Assembly (NCBI RefSeq): GCF_010730745.1
Contig: NZ_AP022615.1
Span: 1,364,001 to 1,428,000 of the forward strand
Length of the DNA stretch: 64,000 bases
From: Mycobacterium heidelbergense
GTDB taxonomy: Bacteria; Actinomycetota; Actinomycetes; Mycobacteriales; Mycobacteriaceae
Reading direction: 5' to 3'
A model generated the notes under the pieces. It was not told the DNA's origin and did no database searches. It saw only the letters and a list, made by a program, of their open reading frames with translations. Made by a program: the position numbers and the translations under genes. Positions 1-8,102 of the stretch are shown piece by piece; positions within the stretch are counted from its first letter, which is position 1, and each line of letters opens with the position of its first letter.

Positions 1-113
1 CAGCCTCCGCGGATCGTTCAACTACAGGGTGTAGCAGGAGGCGGCCCCACGCTGCGGCGTGCAGGCGGGCTCCGGGGTTGATGTCGGTCCGGGCCGCGGG
101 TTGGATGGGTGGC

Positions 114-506
114 ATGCAACTACCGCAAGGGCTGGCCCGGTTCAACCGGCACGTCACCAACCCCATTCAGCGGCTGTGGGCCGGCTGGGCCCCGTCGTTC
201 GCCATCATCGAGCACGTCGGCCGCCGTTCCGGAAAGGTCTACCGCACCCCGGTGAACGCCTTCACCACCAGCGTCGACGGCAAGCCTGGCGTGGCGGTGG
301 CGCTGAGCTACGGCCCCGACCGCGACTGGCTGAAGAACCTCAAAGCGGCCGGTAGCGGCAAGATGCGCCGCAACGGCAAGACGATCGGCATCGCCGACCC
401 GCAGGTGGTCAGCCGGGAGGCCGCGGCCGCGCACGTGACGCGCGGGCGGCGATTCTTCGCCAGGCTGCCGTTCGAGCAGGCGGTGCTGTTCACCAAGACC
501 GGGTAG
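114..506 (+). CDS. F420/deazaflavin-dependent nitroreductase-family protein (Rv0523c-like)
   Basis: Small protein of about 130 residues with the pattern of the DUF385/DDN family of deazaflavin (F420)-dependent reductases: an N-terminal helix with RFNRHVTNP, then HVGRRSGKVYRTPV, the RxSG..R.TP signature that binds the cofactor tail. The family reduces quinones or nitro compounds with F420H2. The ATG at 114 is preferred because the protein then begins MQLPQGLARFNR and matches the roughly 131-residue M. tuberculosis homologue. In-frame starts at 78 (TTG) and 81 (ATG) exist. Its 3' end overlaps the convergent permease gene by 17 nt. The physiological substrate cannot be told from the sequence. 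Confidence 0.8.
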   Translation: MQLPQGLARFNRHVTNPIQRLWAGWAPSFAIIEHVGRRSGKVYRTPVNAFTTSVDGKPGVAVALSYGPDRDWLKNLKAAGSGKMRRNGKTIGIADPQVVSREAAAAHVTRGRRFFARLPFEQAVLFTKTG

Positions 507-1842
507 CGCCGACCCGGGCGCGGGCCACGAAGTACAGCCCAACCACCACCGCCCAGGACAGCAGGCTGAGCCAGAGCTGACTGCGCGCCGAGCGGTCGAA
601 CGCCATCTGTACCAGCACGGCGGTGATTCCGGCCAGGGTGAGGATCGACAGCACCGGGAAGAACCACATCTTGACCCGCAGCTTTTCTTCGGGTGTCCTG
701 CGGCGCAGGATGATCTGCGACAGCGCGATCAACCAGTAGACGAACAGGATGATGGCGCCCGACGAGTTGAGCAGGAAGAGAAACACCGTGCCCGGCGCGA
801 CCCACGCCATGATGACGCACAGGAACCCGATCGCCGACGAGCACAGGATGGCGAGGTAGGGGACCCCGCGCCGACTGAGCTTGATCAGCGCGGCCGGGGC
901 CTCGCGGCGGTCGGCGAGCACGAACAGCATGCGCGACGCCGTGTACAGCCCCGAATTCAGGCAGGACAGCACCGCGGTGAGCACGACGGCGTTCATGACC
1001 TGATCCGCGCCGGGAAGGCCCAGGTGCTTGAGGGCGGCGACGTACGGCGAGGCACCCGGCTCCACCGAATTCCACGGCAGGATCACGACAAGCAGAAAGA
1101 CCGAACCGACGAAGAAGATCCCGATGCGCGCGACCACCGACCTCGTCGCCCGCTGGACCGCGAGCTGGGGGTCCCGACTTTCCGCGGCGGCGACGGTGAC
1201 GATCTCGGCGCCGACCATGGAGAAGATCACCACCACGATGGCGGCGAAAACCGCCCCCGCACCCTTCGGGAAGAACCCGCCGTGCGACGTGAGGTTGGAA
1301 AAGTCGGGGTGACGGCCGGGCAGCAGGCCGAGCGCGAAGACGGTGCCGACGACGAGGAAGATCACGATCGTCGCGACTTTGATTCCGGCGAACCAGAATT
1401 CGAATTCGCCGAAGGACGACACCGAGAACAGGTTCGTCGCGGTCATCAGCAGCATCAGGCACAGCGAGAGCAGCCACAGCGGCGCGTGGAACCAATAGTC
1501 GAGGACTTTCCCGCCGGCGACGGCCTCGAACCCGACCACGATCACCCAGAAGTACCAATACAGCCAGGCAACCGAAAACCCCGCCCAGCCGCCCAGGGCC
1601 GTCGCCGCGTACTCGGCGAACGACCCGGTCGACGGGTTCGCGGCCGCCATCTCGCCCAGCATCCGCATCACCAGCACGATCAGCAGGCCGCACAGCGCGT
1701 ACGCCAAGAACGCGGCGGGCCCGGCGTCTTTGATCACCACACCGGACCCCACGAACAGTCCGGCGCCGATCACACCCCCGAGGGCGATCATGGCGAGCTG
1801 GCGCTGCGACAGTCCTTGGCGCAGTTGCGAAGCGCTGGCCAT
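490..1842 (-). CDS. gabP: APC-family amino-acid/GABA permease
   Basis: Polytopic inner-membrane transporter of 450 residues with about 12 hydrophobic segments. The N-terminal motif GGVIGAGLFVGSG (residues 22-34) is the substrate-backbone-binding loop of the amino acid-polyamine-organocation superfamily, and GEMAAANPSTGSFAEYA follows as in the AAT/GabP subfamily. It should import an amino acid or GABA with protons. The position next to the Rv0523c homologue matches gabP (Rv0522), but the family does not fix the substrate. The start is ATG. The next minus-strand gene upstream is ssuD at 1937-3082, 94 nt away, so the two may be co-transcribed. Tail-to-tail overlap with the preceding gene is 17 nt. 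Confidence 0.88.
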   Translation of the reverse strand: MASASQLRQGLSQRQLAMIALGGVIGAGLFVGSGVVIKDAGPAAFLAYALCGLLIVLVMRMLGEMAAANPSTGSFAEYAATALGGWAGFSVAWLYWYFWVIVVGFEAVAGGKVLDYWFHAPLWLLSLCLMLLMTATNLFSVSSFGEFEFWFAGIKVATIVIFLVVGTVFALGLLPGRHPDFSNLTSHGGFFPKGAGAVFAAIVVVIFSMVGAEIVTVAAAESRDPQLAVQRATRSVVARIGIFFVGSVFLLVVILPWNSVEPGASPYVAALKHLGLPGADQVMNAVVLTAVLSCLNSGLYTASRMLFVLADRREAPAALIKLSRRGVPYLAILCSSAIGFLCVIMAWVAPGTVFLFLLNSSGAIILFVYWLIALSQIILRRRTPEEKLRVKMWFFPVLSILTLAGITAVLVQMAFDRSARSQLWLSLLSWAVVVGLYFVARARVGATRSW

Positions 1843-1936
1843 GTCCTGGGCCCTCCCGGCGTGCCCGCCACCTAGTGCTGGTGACTAACCACAGCACATC
1901 GGCGCGCGGGACACCAACCGGGTGCCGCCGCCGTGG

Positions 1937-3082
1937 CTACTGCGCCGAGGCGACCGCGAAGGGTGTCGCCGGTGCCGGCTGTGACCGACGGGTGGGGTGT
2001 TGCCACAAACCCATCCGCTCGAGCAACGGCAGGACACCCTCGCCGAACCAGTAGGCCTCTTCCAGGTGCGGATATCCCGACAAGATGAAGTGGGTGATGC
2101 CCAGCGTGGCGTATTCGGCCAGCCGTTCGGCCACCTCGGCGTGCGACCCGACCAGGGCCGTCCCCGCTCCCCCGCGGACCAGGCCCACTCCGGCCCACAG
2201 GTTGGGGCCGACCAACAATCGGCTGCTGCTTCCGCCGTGCAAATCCAGCATGCGGCGCTGCCCCTCCGATTCGCTGCGCGCCAGGCTGGACTGCACCCGC
2301 TCGATGTCTGCCGGATCGACGGCCGCCAGCAGCCGGTCGGCCTCGGCCCATGCCTCGGCGGCCGTATCGCGACTGATCACGTGAATCCGCAAGCCGTACT
2401 GCAAGATCCGGCCCGCGTCGACGGCCAGCCCACGAATCCAGTCGAGCTTCTGCGCGACCGCTTTCGGCGGTTCACCCCACGTGAGGTAGACGTCGGAGTG
2501 CTTGGCCGCGACGGGCCCGGCGGCCGCCGACGAGCCGCCGAAGAAGACCGCGGGTGTCGGGTCGGGCGGGTTGTTCAGCTGCGCACCCTCGATGCGAATG
2601 TGGTCCCCGGCGAAGGTCACCGGCGTGCGCGAGGTCCACAGTTGCCGCACCACATGCAGAAACTCGGCGGTGCGGGCGTAGCGCGACTCCTTGTCCAGGA
2701 AGTCCCCGTAGGCCCGTTGCTCGTGCGGTTCGCCGCCGGTGACGACATTGAGCAGCAGCCGACCGCCCGAGTGCCGCTGGAAGGTCCCGGCCATCTGCGC
2801 GGCCAGAGTGGGGCTGAGCAGCCCGGGCCGGAACGCGACCAGGAATTTCAGCGCCTCGGTGCCCTCGATCAGCATCGCCGTCGTCAACCAGGCGTCCTCA
2901 CACCACAATCCGGTCGGTGTGAGCACCGCCTCGAAGCCGTTGTCTTCGGCGGCCGCGCAGATCTGGTGCAGGTACCGCAAAGTCGCGGGCCGGTCGCCAT
3001 GCATCGCGGTGCCGTGACCGCCCGCGACCAGGTTGCGCGAATCCCCGTAGGTCGGCAAAAACCAATGAAACGCCAGGCCCAT
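1937..3082 (-). CDS. ssuD: FMNH2-dependent alkanesulfonate monooxygenase (SsuD-type)
   Basis: Luciferase-like TIM-barrel monooxygenase of 381 residues, close to E. coli SsuD in length and motifs. PTGLWCEDAW carries the active-site cysteine (C61), RIHVIS holds the His near the flavin, LTWGEPP follows, and the mobile lid reads VRGGAGTALVG before SGYPHLEEAYWFGE near the C-terminus. It should cleave alkanesulfonates to aldehyde plus sulfite for sulfur supply, using FMNH2 from a separate reductase. No ssuE reductase or ssuABC transporter lies beside it, so the partner must be encoded elsewhere. As I recall, the gene is absent at this place in M. tuberculosis, which suggests lineage-specific gain or loss. 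A 251-nt gap separates it from the divergent esterase gene. Confidence 0.9.
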   Translation of the reverse strand: MGLAFHWFLPTYGDSRNLVAGGHGTAMHGDRPATLRYLHQICAAAEDNGFEAVLTPTGLWCEDAWLTTAMLIEGTEALKFLVAFRPGLLSPTLAAQMAGTFQRHSGGRLLLNVVTGGEPHEQRAYGDFLDKESRYARTAEFLHVVRQLWTSRTPVTFAGDHIRIEGAQLNNPPDPTPAVFFGGSSAAAGPVAAKHSDVYLTWGEPPKAVAQKLDWIRGLAVDAGRILQYGLRIHVISRDTAAEAWAEADRLLAAVDPADIERVQSSLARSESEGQRRMLDLHGGSSSRLLVGPNLWAGVGLVRGGAGTALVGSHAEVAERLAEYATLGITHFILSGYPHLEEAYWFGEGVLPLLERMGLWQHPTRRSQPAPATPFAVASAQ

Positions 3083-3333
3083 TCACAGTCCTTTTCCGCT
3101 TCTCCACTGTGCACGAAAGCTCCAGCGTGCGAAACATCGGCCGGAGGCGCGACGGTTGAAACCTTCGAGATTGGATCTCGTACCGGCCGTCGGAGTCGTC
3201 GCCGCACGGGTGTCCGGCGGGCGAACCCGGCGCCGCGGCCCGGTGAGCGCGATGTCAACTCTTTGTGACCGCTACATCACAATGCCTGCTCTACGGCGTG
3301 GCTGGGGCGGTAAATCCCTGTGGGCGCGGCATT

Positions 3334-4212
3334 ATGGCGACTGTGCCTGACCTGAACCGGCGTGCGGTGCTGCGGATGGGCGCCGCTGCCAGCGCGGCGG
3401 CCGCCGGCGTGTGGGCGTTGAGCGCGCTGCTGGATCCGCTCGAGCCGCAAGCCGCGCCGCCGCAAGCCCCCGCGCCGTTTGAGCCCCCGGCCGCGGGCAG
3501 CAGCCCGCCGACCAAGCTCACCGGTTCGTTCATCTCGGCGGCCCGCGGCGGGGTCAAGACCAATTGGGTGATCGCCCTGCCGCCGGGCCAGAAGGCCGGC
3601 GCCGGCGCGCTGCGCCCGGTGATCGCTTTGCACAGCAAGGACGGCAATGCCGACCAGATGATCGAGATCGGCGTCGAAGACGGGCTGGCCCAACTGGTCA
3701 AAGCCGGCAAGACGCCGTTCGCGGTGGTGGGCGTCGACGGCGGCAATACCTATTGGCACCGAAGGGCTTCGGGCGTGGACTCGGGCGCGATGGTGCTCGA
3801 GGAGCTGTTGCCGATGCTGTCCTCGATGGGCATGGACACCTCGCGGGTGGGCTTCATGGGGTGGTCGATGGGCGGCTACGGCGCGCTGCACCTGGGGGCC
3901 AAGCTGGGCCCGGCGCGCACCGCCGGGATCTGCGCGATCAGCCCGGCGTTGTTCACGTCGTTCACCGGCAGCACCCTCGGGGCGTTCGACAGCTATGACG
4001 ACTGGGTGCAAAACAGCGTGATCGGCGTGCCCGCACTCTCCCAGATCCCGCTGCGCGTGGACTGCGGCACCGGCGACCGCTTCTATTTCGCCACGCGCCA
4101 GTTCGTCAGCCAGCTGAAAAAGCCGCCGGCCGGCAACTTCTCCCAGGGCGGGCACGACGTGGACTACTGGCGTGAGCAGTTGCCCGGCGAGTTGGCCTGG
4201 ATGGCGTCCTAG
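3334..4212 (+). CDS. Tat-exported alpha/beta-hydrolase, putative esterase (Rv0519c-like)
   Basis: Exported hydrolase of 292 residues. The start at ATG 3334 puts a twin-arginine signal at the N-terminus: NRRAVLRMG followed by an Ala-rich hydrophobic stretch to about residue 35, then a Pro/Ala-rich linker. The catalytic part resembles the esterase D/antigen 85 fold (PF00756): VIALHSKDG, then GFMGWSMGGYGALHLG with nucleophile Ser178, and SQGGHDVDYW with the likely catalytic His near the C-terminus. Substrate is unknown; a cell-wall ester or lipid is plausible from the fold and the export signal. A longer in-frame extension upstream to 3265 would bury the Tat signal and is rejected. Confidence 0.83.
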   Translation: MATVPDLNRRAVLRMGAAASAAAAGVWALSALLDPLEPQAAPPQAPAPFEPPAAGSSPPTKLTGSFISAARGGVKTNWVIALPPGQKAGAGALRPVIALHSKDGNADQMIEIGVEDGLAQLVKAGKTPFAVVGVDGGNTYWHRRASGVDSGAMVLEELLPMLSSMGMDTSRVGFMGWSMGGYGALHLGAKLGPARTAGICAISPALFTSFTGSTLGAFDSYDDWVQNSVIGVPALSQIPLRVDCGTGDRFYFATRQFVSQLKKPPAGNFSQGGHDVDYWREQLPGELAWMAS

Positions 4213-4385
4213 CCGAGGCACCCACAAGGGATGACACTCCGGCCGGAAGACACCGCCAGCTCGCCCCGCAAAGCGGAGCGGCGCATGAGGCGGACGCATG
4301 GCCGCGTCACCGGCGGGTCGGGCCGTAATGAACTTCTCGCCGCGAACGAACGTCTTATTAACGAAAGGTGTTGGGAGGTTTTGAG

Positions 4386-4502
4386 ATGAGCCCGCTGCTG
4401 CTGGTCTGCATCGTGGCCGCCGCGCCGGTCGTCGGCGTCGGCCTGATGCACGTGCAGGCGCGCCTGGAGCAGTGGGACTACGAGCGGCACGCGGACGACT
4501 GA
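4386..4502 (+). CDS. 38-residue single-pass membrane micropeptide
   Basis: Very small gene encoding 38 residues. A strong Shine-Dalgarno, GGGAGG, lies 7 nt before the ATG. The N-terminal half is one hydrophobic helix (MSPLLLVCIVAAAPVVGVGL) and the C-terminal half is polar and charged (QARLEQWDYERHADD), so one membrane-spanning segment with a short soluble tail is expected. The gene stands alone between the esterase and the SGNH hydrolase. Function is unknown. The clear ribosome binding site and clean membrane-plus-charged-tail layout support a real product. Confidence 0.6.
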   Translation: MSPLLLVCIVAAAPVVGVGLMHVQARLEQWDYERHADD

Positions 4503-4561
4503 AGCCGTTCGGCGTCTTCCGCTAACACCTTGTGCGGCCGGCCTTTTCGCCGTAATGCCGC

Positions 4562-5257
4562 TCACCGAGACAACTGCAGGCCAATGAGCGGTGCGATCTT
4601 GCCGGCCAGATATTCGTGCCCCGCGTCGTTGGGATGCACGCCGTCCGGGCCGATCAGGTCCGGCCTGTCGACGAACCAACGGTCGCCGATCGGGTCGACG
4701 AACGCCGCCCCCGCGGCCCGGGAGGCGGCGTTGAGCACGTCGCGAACCTGCAGGATCCACCCGGGTACGTCGGCGGTCGGCCACGGCGGTCCGATCACCA
4801 GGAGCCTCGCGGACGGCGCACGGATGCGCGCCAGATCGAAAGCGTCGCCGGCCCTTTCGGCCAGCTGTTCGGGATCGACGCCCTGGTCGTTGCGTGAGCC
4901 GAAGAACACCACCAGCGCGTCGTCGGGCTTGACCGCCCGCCCCGTCAGGTCCTCGAAGACGCTGCCGTGGTCGCCGGGCACGATGTAGCCGGCCCTGCCC
5001 TCGGCCGCCACGTCGGCGACGATCCGCACGCCTCGCTGGGCGAGCGTGTGCCAGGCCAGGGCGGTCCACGATTTCGGGCCCAGGCCGCCCTCGTCGGTGC
5101 CGGTGGTATAGGAGTCGCCGATCACCGCGACGTGGTTCAGCCGGGAATCCACGGTCAGCGTGTCGTAGGCCCGCACCCGCGCCGGGTGCGCCGGGTCTCC
5201 GAAGACAACGCCCACCGCAAGGGCGAGGCCGATGACGATCGTGGCCAGACGACTCAC
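4562..5257 (-). CDS. SGNH/GDSL-type hydrolase, exported (Rv0518-like)
   Basis: SGNH-fold hydrolase of 231 residues. Block I is VIGDSYTTGT with the catalytic serine, block III reads FFGSRNDQG (GxND), and block V reads DGVHPNDAGH (DxxH). The start is GTG at 5257: GGAGG lies 5 nt upstream, and the protein then begins with VSRLATIVIGLALAVGVVF, a signal peptide or membrane anchor. A longer frame to 5347 would place 30 non-conserved residues before it. The enzyme should hydrolyse an ester (acetyl or acyl group) outside the membrane. It lies just downstream of the membrane acyltransferase on the same strand, suggesting that one adds and the other removes acyl groups on the same envelope molecule. 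Confidence 0.85.
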   Translation of the reverse strand: MSRLATIVIGLALAVGVVFGDPAHPARVRAYDTLTVDSRLNHVAVIGDSYTTGTDEGGLGPKSWTALAWHTLAQRGVRIVADVAAEGRAGYIVPGDHGSVFEDLTGRAVKPDDALVVFFGSRNDQGVDPEQLAERAGDAFDLARIRAPSARLLVIGPPWPTADVPGWILQVRDVLNAASRAAGAAFVDPIGDRWFVDRPDLIGPDGVHPNDAGHEYLAGKIAPLIGLQLSR

Positions 5258-5350
5258 TACTACCTCCACGGAAACCGCATCGCCCTGTGCCGCATCCAAA
5301 TCAACGGAATCGTACGGGGAAACGACGCGATTCGCGTACCGAGGCACCCG

Positions 5351-6661
5351 TCACACCGCGCGGGCCGAAACCGCTTCCAGCCCACCGTCGATCGGATGCA
5401 GCTTGGTGCCTACCGGCTCGGTGGGCTCGGCTTTCTCGTCGGCGGGCCTGACGTCGACCATCCTGCGCATCCAACGACGGGCGGGCTCTTCGACGAAGTG
5501 ATACATGACGATCGAGGTGACCACGGCGATCGCCAACAGGCCGACGACGTTCCATTTCCACGGATCGTCCTGCGGCGTGAGCTCGAATTGTTCGACGGCC
5601 CATCCCCAGCCGGTGTGCACCAGCTCATGCACCATGTACAGGCAAAAGGAAATCTGGCCGCCGTAGACCATCACCCGGGTCGACAGCAGCCTCGGCAGGC
5701 TGCCCAGCCCGATCGCCAGCGTTATCACCAGCGGGACGAACAGCGCGTCGACCACCCCGCCGCTGTCGTTTTCCACGACCCCGGTTATCGGGTGCGCGTC
5801 AAACCAGTAGAGGACGCCCACCATCGCACCCAGCAGGAGCAGGGAGACGTACCCCGCGACGCGGCGGGCGCGGTCGGTCAGCCGCAGCCTGCGCACGGCG
5901 GCACAGGCCAGGGCGCCGGCGGCGAACTGCGTCACGATTCGCGGCAGCCAGCTCCACGGTGTGTAGAAGTGGCCGCTGGCCAGCAACATCAGCACCGGCG
6001 GCAGCGACGCCGCGAACGCCAGCGCCATGAGGCTCCGCGCCCTCGTCGCCTGCGTCATCCGCAAGATCACCAGGACGAGCAGGCCGAACAGCAGGTAGGC
6101 CAGCCATTCCGCGCTGATCGACCAGGCCGGCCCGTCCCAGCTGGACCCGTCGAAGAACGGCTGGAACCACAACTGCACCAGCAGGATCTGGCGCACATAG
6201 CTGATCGCGGTGAGCTGATCGGCGTCGGGCGACGGCACGTGACCGACGTGCAGCGTGAAGACCACCCACAGGGCGGCGAGGTGCAACGTGACCAGGTACA
6301 CCGGCCACACCCTGGCCAGCCGCAGCCACAGGAAGCGCAGGGTGGTGCGCGTCGACCAGGACCGACCCATGCGGTCGAGGTAGTTCCAGGTCAGGACGAA
6401 CCCGCTGAGGATGAAGAAGAGGTCGACGCCCTGGGCCCCGCAGTTGAGCACCGGCGCCAGCGCGTCGCGCAAGCCCGGCGACACATCGCCCAGCATCGGC
6501 CGGAAGTGAAACAGCACCACCCACACCGCGGCGACGATGCGGAGTCCCGTCAGGGCCTTGATCTCGCCCCTGATCTCTCCGGTGCGCACGATGCTCTTTC
6601 CGTCTGGCTTGCCGCTTCGTATCCGATCGGTCCGGCTGCCCGGGCGATCCCGCCATGACAC
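5351..6661 (-). CDS. Membrane acyltransferase 3 family protein (Rv0517-like)
   Basis: Polytopic membrane protein of 436 residues from the acyltransferase-3 (OafA/NodX-like) family. The family signature is near the N-terminus: LTGLRIVAAVWVVLFHF, the R-X10-H motif needed for acyl transfer, followed by FFILSGFVLTW. About ten hydrophobic segments follow. It should transfer acetyl or short acyl groups to an envelope glycolipid or polysaccharide. It is the upstream gene of a two-gene minus-strand unit with the SGNH hydrolase (93-nt gap) and is divergent from the anti-anti-sigma gene across a 156-nt promoter region. Confidence 0.87.
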   Translation of the reverse strand: MSWRDRPGSRTDRIRSGKPDGKSIVRTGEIRGEIKALTGLRIVAAVWVVLFHFRPMLGDVSPGLRDALAPVLNCGAQGVDLFFILSGFVLTWNYLDRMGRSWSTRTTLRFLWLRLARVWPVYLVTLHLAALWVVFTLHVGHVPSPDADQLTAISYVRQILLVQLWFQPFFDGSSWDGPAWSISAEWLAYLLFGLLVLVILRMTQATRARSLMALAFAASLPPVLMLLASGHFYTPWSWLPRIVTQFAAGALACAAVRRLRLTDRARRVAGYVSLLLLGAMVGVLYWFDAHPITGVVENDSGGVVDALFVPLVITLAIGLGSLPRLLSTRVMVYGGQISFCLYMVHELVHTGWGWAVEQFELTPQDDPWKWNVVGLLAIAVVTSIVMYHFVEEPARRWMRRMVDVRPADEKAEPTEPVGTKLHPIDGGLEAVSARAV

Positions 6662-6817
6662 AGACCCCCGACTGGGCGACCGGCAGCCATCGCAGCCTAA
6701 CAGCCGGCCTCCGCAAGCCCCCGAAAATCGCTTCTTAGCAAAGAGTTAGACGCGGCTTTCGGTCCCCTTAGATTTTGCGGGCACCTTAGAAAGCAGGTTT
6801 CGTGGAATGGGGCGCTC

Positions 6818-7264
6818 ATGACAATCGCTAACGTCGCGACTCGACGGGGGTACGGCACGTCCGACTGCGGCGGCGCCCAGATCCGGGCCCACTGTCGCCA
6901 CCTGGCGACGGTCGTGACCGTCCGGGGGGACATAGACGCGGTCAACGTCGGCCGCGTCAGCGAATACATTCGGCGCTTCATCATCGGGAGCAATTCGGTG
7001 GTGCTCGACTTCACCGACGTGAGTCACTTTGCCGCGGCTGGTATCTCGCTTTTGCACATGGTCGACGACGACTGCCGCGACGCCGGGGTGGAATGGATAT
7101 TGGTCGCGAGCCCGGCCGTCGCCGAGCTGATGGGCGTTGGCTTTGACCGCGCCGAGACCCTGTTTCCGGTCGCGCGCTCGGTGCGCGAGGCGCTCCGCAG
7201 CCTGGCCGACGCCATCGTCAGCCGCCGTCAGCTCGTGCTGCCGCTCGTCAAGAAGACGGCGTAG
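6818..7264 (+). CDS. STAS-domain anti-anti-sigma factor (Rv0516c-like)
   Basis: Single STAS domain of 148 residues. The core reads VVTVRGDIDAVNVGRV, then VVLDFTDVSHFAAAGISLL, the loop region where SpoIIAA-type proteins place their regulatory Ser or Thr (here about AAAGIS). It should bind an anti-sigma factor and free a stress sigma factor. The M. tuberculosis homologue Rv0516c was reported to be osmotically induced and phosphorylated by PknD on Thr2; this protein also begins Met-Thr. No anti-sigma gene lies beside it. The 3' end overlaps the convergent small membrane protein by 17 nt. Confidence 0.86.
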   Translation: MTIANVATRRGYGTSDCGGAQIRAHCRHLATVVTVRGDIDAVNVGRVSEYIRRFIIGSNSVVLDFTDVSHFAAAGISLLHMVDDDCRDAGVEWILVASPAVAELMGVGFDRAETLFPVARSVREALRSLADAIVSRRQLVLPLVKKTA

Positions 7265-7520
7265 CGCCCCGGTCGGCGCTGCGCCGCTCGCGCCGCCACC
7301 TGGCGATCCCCACCACGGCCAGCACCCCGGCGGCCGTCACCAGCACCAGGGACAGCAACAGCAGCTGGGGGTCATAGACCAGCGACGTCGTGAACGGCTG
7401 CCCGTCGGCGATGGGCGCGACACGCACGGTGCGGCGCGCGTGCGCCCAGCTCACGGCCCCGCCAACCAGCGCGGCGCAGGCCAGGCCGAGTTCGACCCAG
7501 GCCCGGTGCCGGGCGGTCAC
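7248..7520 (-). CDS. Small two-helix membrane protein (Rv0514-like)
   Basis: Protein of 90 residues with two hydrophobic segments, about residues 9-25 (VELGLACAALVGGAVSW) and 50-73 (LLLLSLVLVTAAGVLAVVG), and a very basic C-terminus (WRRERRSADRG). The GTG at 7518-7520 overlaps the stop codon of the upstream membrane gene as GTGA, which predicts translational coupling. It matches Rv0514 in place and type. Function is unknown. The 17-nt overlap at its 3' end is with the anti-anti-sigma gene. Confidence 0.75.
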   Translation of the reverse strand: MTARHRAWVELGLACAALVGGAVSWAHARRTVRVAPIADGQPFTTSLVYDPQLLLLSLVLVTAAGVLAVVGIARWRRERRSADRGATPSS

Positions 7521-8065
7521 CGCGCCGACCCGTCGTCGTACCGTTCGTCGTCGCCGAGATCGGATCCGGCGGGCTCCACGCGCTCCTGGACCAGTGGGGC
7601 CAGCGCCGCCCGAAGGTGACGATGCCGACGCGCCCAGGCCTGGGCGGTGCGATGTTCCGTGAGCTTGAGGCCGATGCCTATCCGGCCGCGCGGCACCCCG
7701 ACCAATTCGCCCAGCGCCCGCGCCGACTGCCACCCCTCCAGCTCCTTGCCGGAAGCCTCGTGATTCTCCGGCTCCGGGTAAACCCTGACGATCTCGCGGA
7801 CCAGGATGGTTTCGGTGCCCTGACGCAGGGCGTCCTCGGTGAGCTCGACCGAGACGTGGATGCGTGCCGCCTTCACCTGCAGCGCGACGAACGCCGACAC
7901 CAGCACCAGGAAGATCGCCGGGACCACGAATGACACCCGGGCACCGCTCCAGACTTCGATCAGGATCATGGCCGCCCCCGACAGCGGGCCCAGCGCCACC
8001 CACCACCAGCTGGCGCCGGGTTCGTAGAACAACCGCTTCGAGCCGGTGTCCCTCGCTGTCGTCAT
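7517..8065 (-). CDS. DUF3093-like membrane protein (Rv0513-like)
   Basis: Protein of 182 residues, the same length as Rv0513, with two closely spaced membrane helices (WWWVALGPLSGAAMILIEVW and VVPAIFLVLVSAFVALQV) and a soluble C-terminal domain containing GVPRGRIGIGLKLTEHRTAQ. The layout resembles PH-like/DUF3093 actinobacterial membrane proteins. ATG 8065 is chosen over an upstream in-frame ATG at 8125 because it gives the family length and leaves a 37-nt gap to hemB. Downstream it is coupled to the small membrane protein by a 4-nt overlap. The pair may be the tail of the haem operon. No catalytic residues can be recognised. Confidence 0.72.
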   Translation of the reverse strand: MTTARDTGSKRLFYEPGASWWWVALGPLSGAAMILIEVWSGARVSFVVPAIFLVLVSAFVALQVKAARIHVSVELTEDALRQGTETILVREIVRVYPEPENHEASGKELEGWQSARALGELVGVPRGRIGIGLKLTEHRTAQAWARRHRHLRAALAPLVQERVEPAGSDLGDDERYDDGSAR

Positions 8066-8102
8066 CCGAAACCTCGTTTGGTGATCGTTAGCCACTGGTC
8101 CG

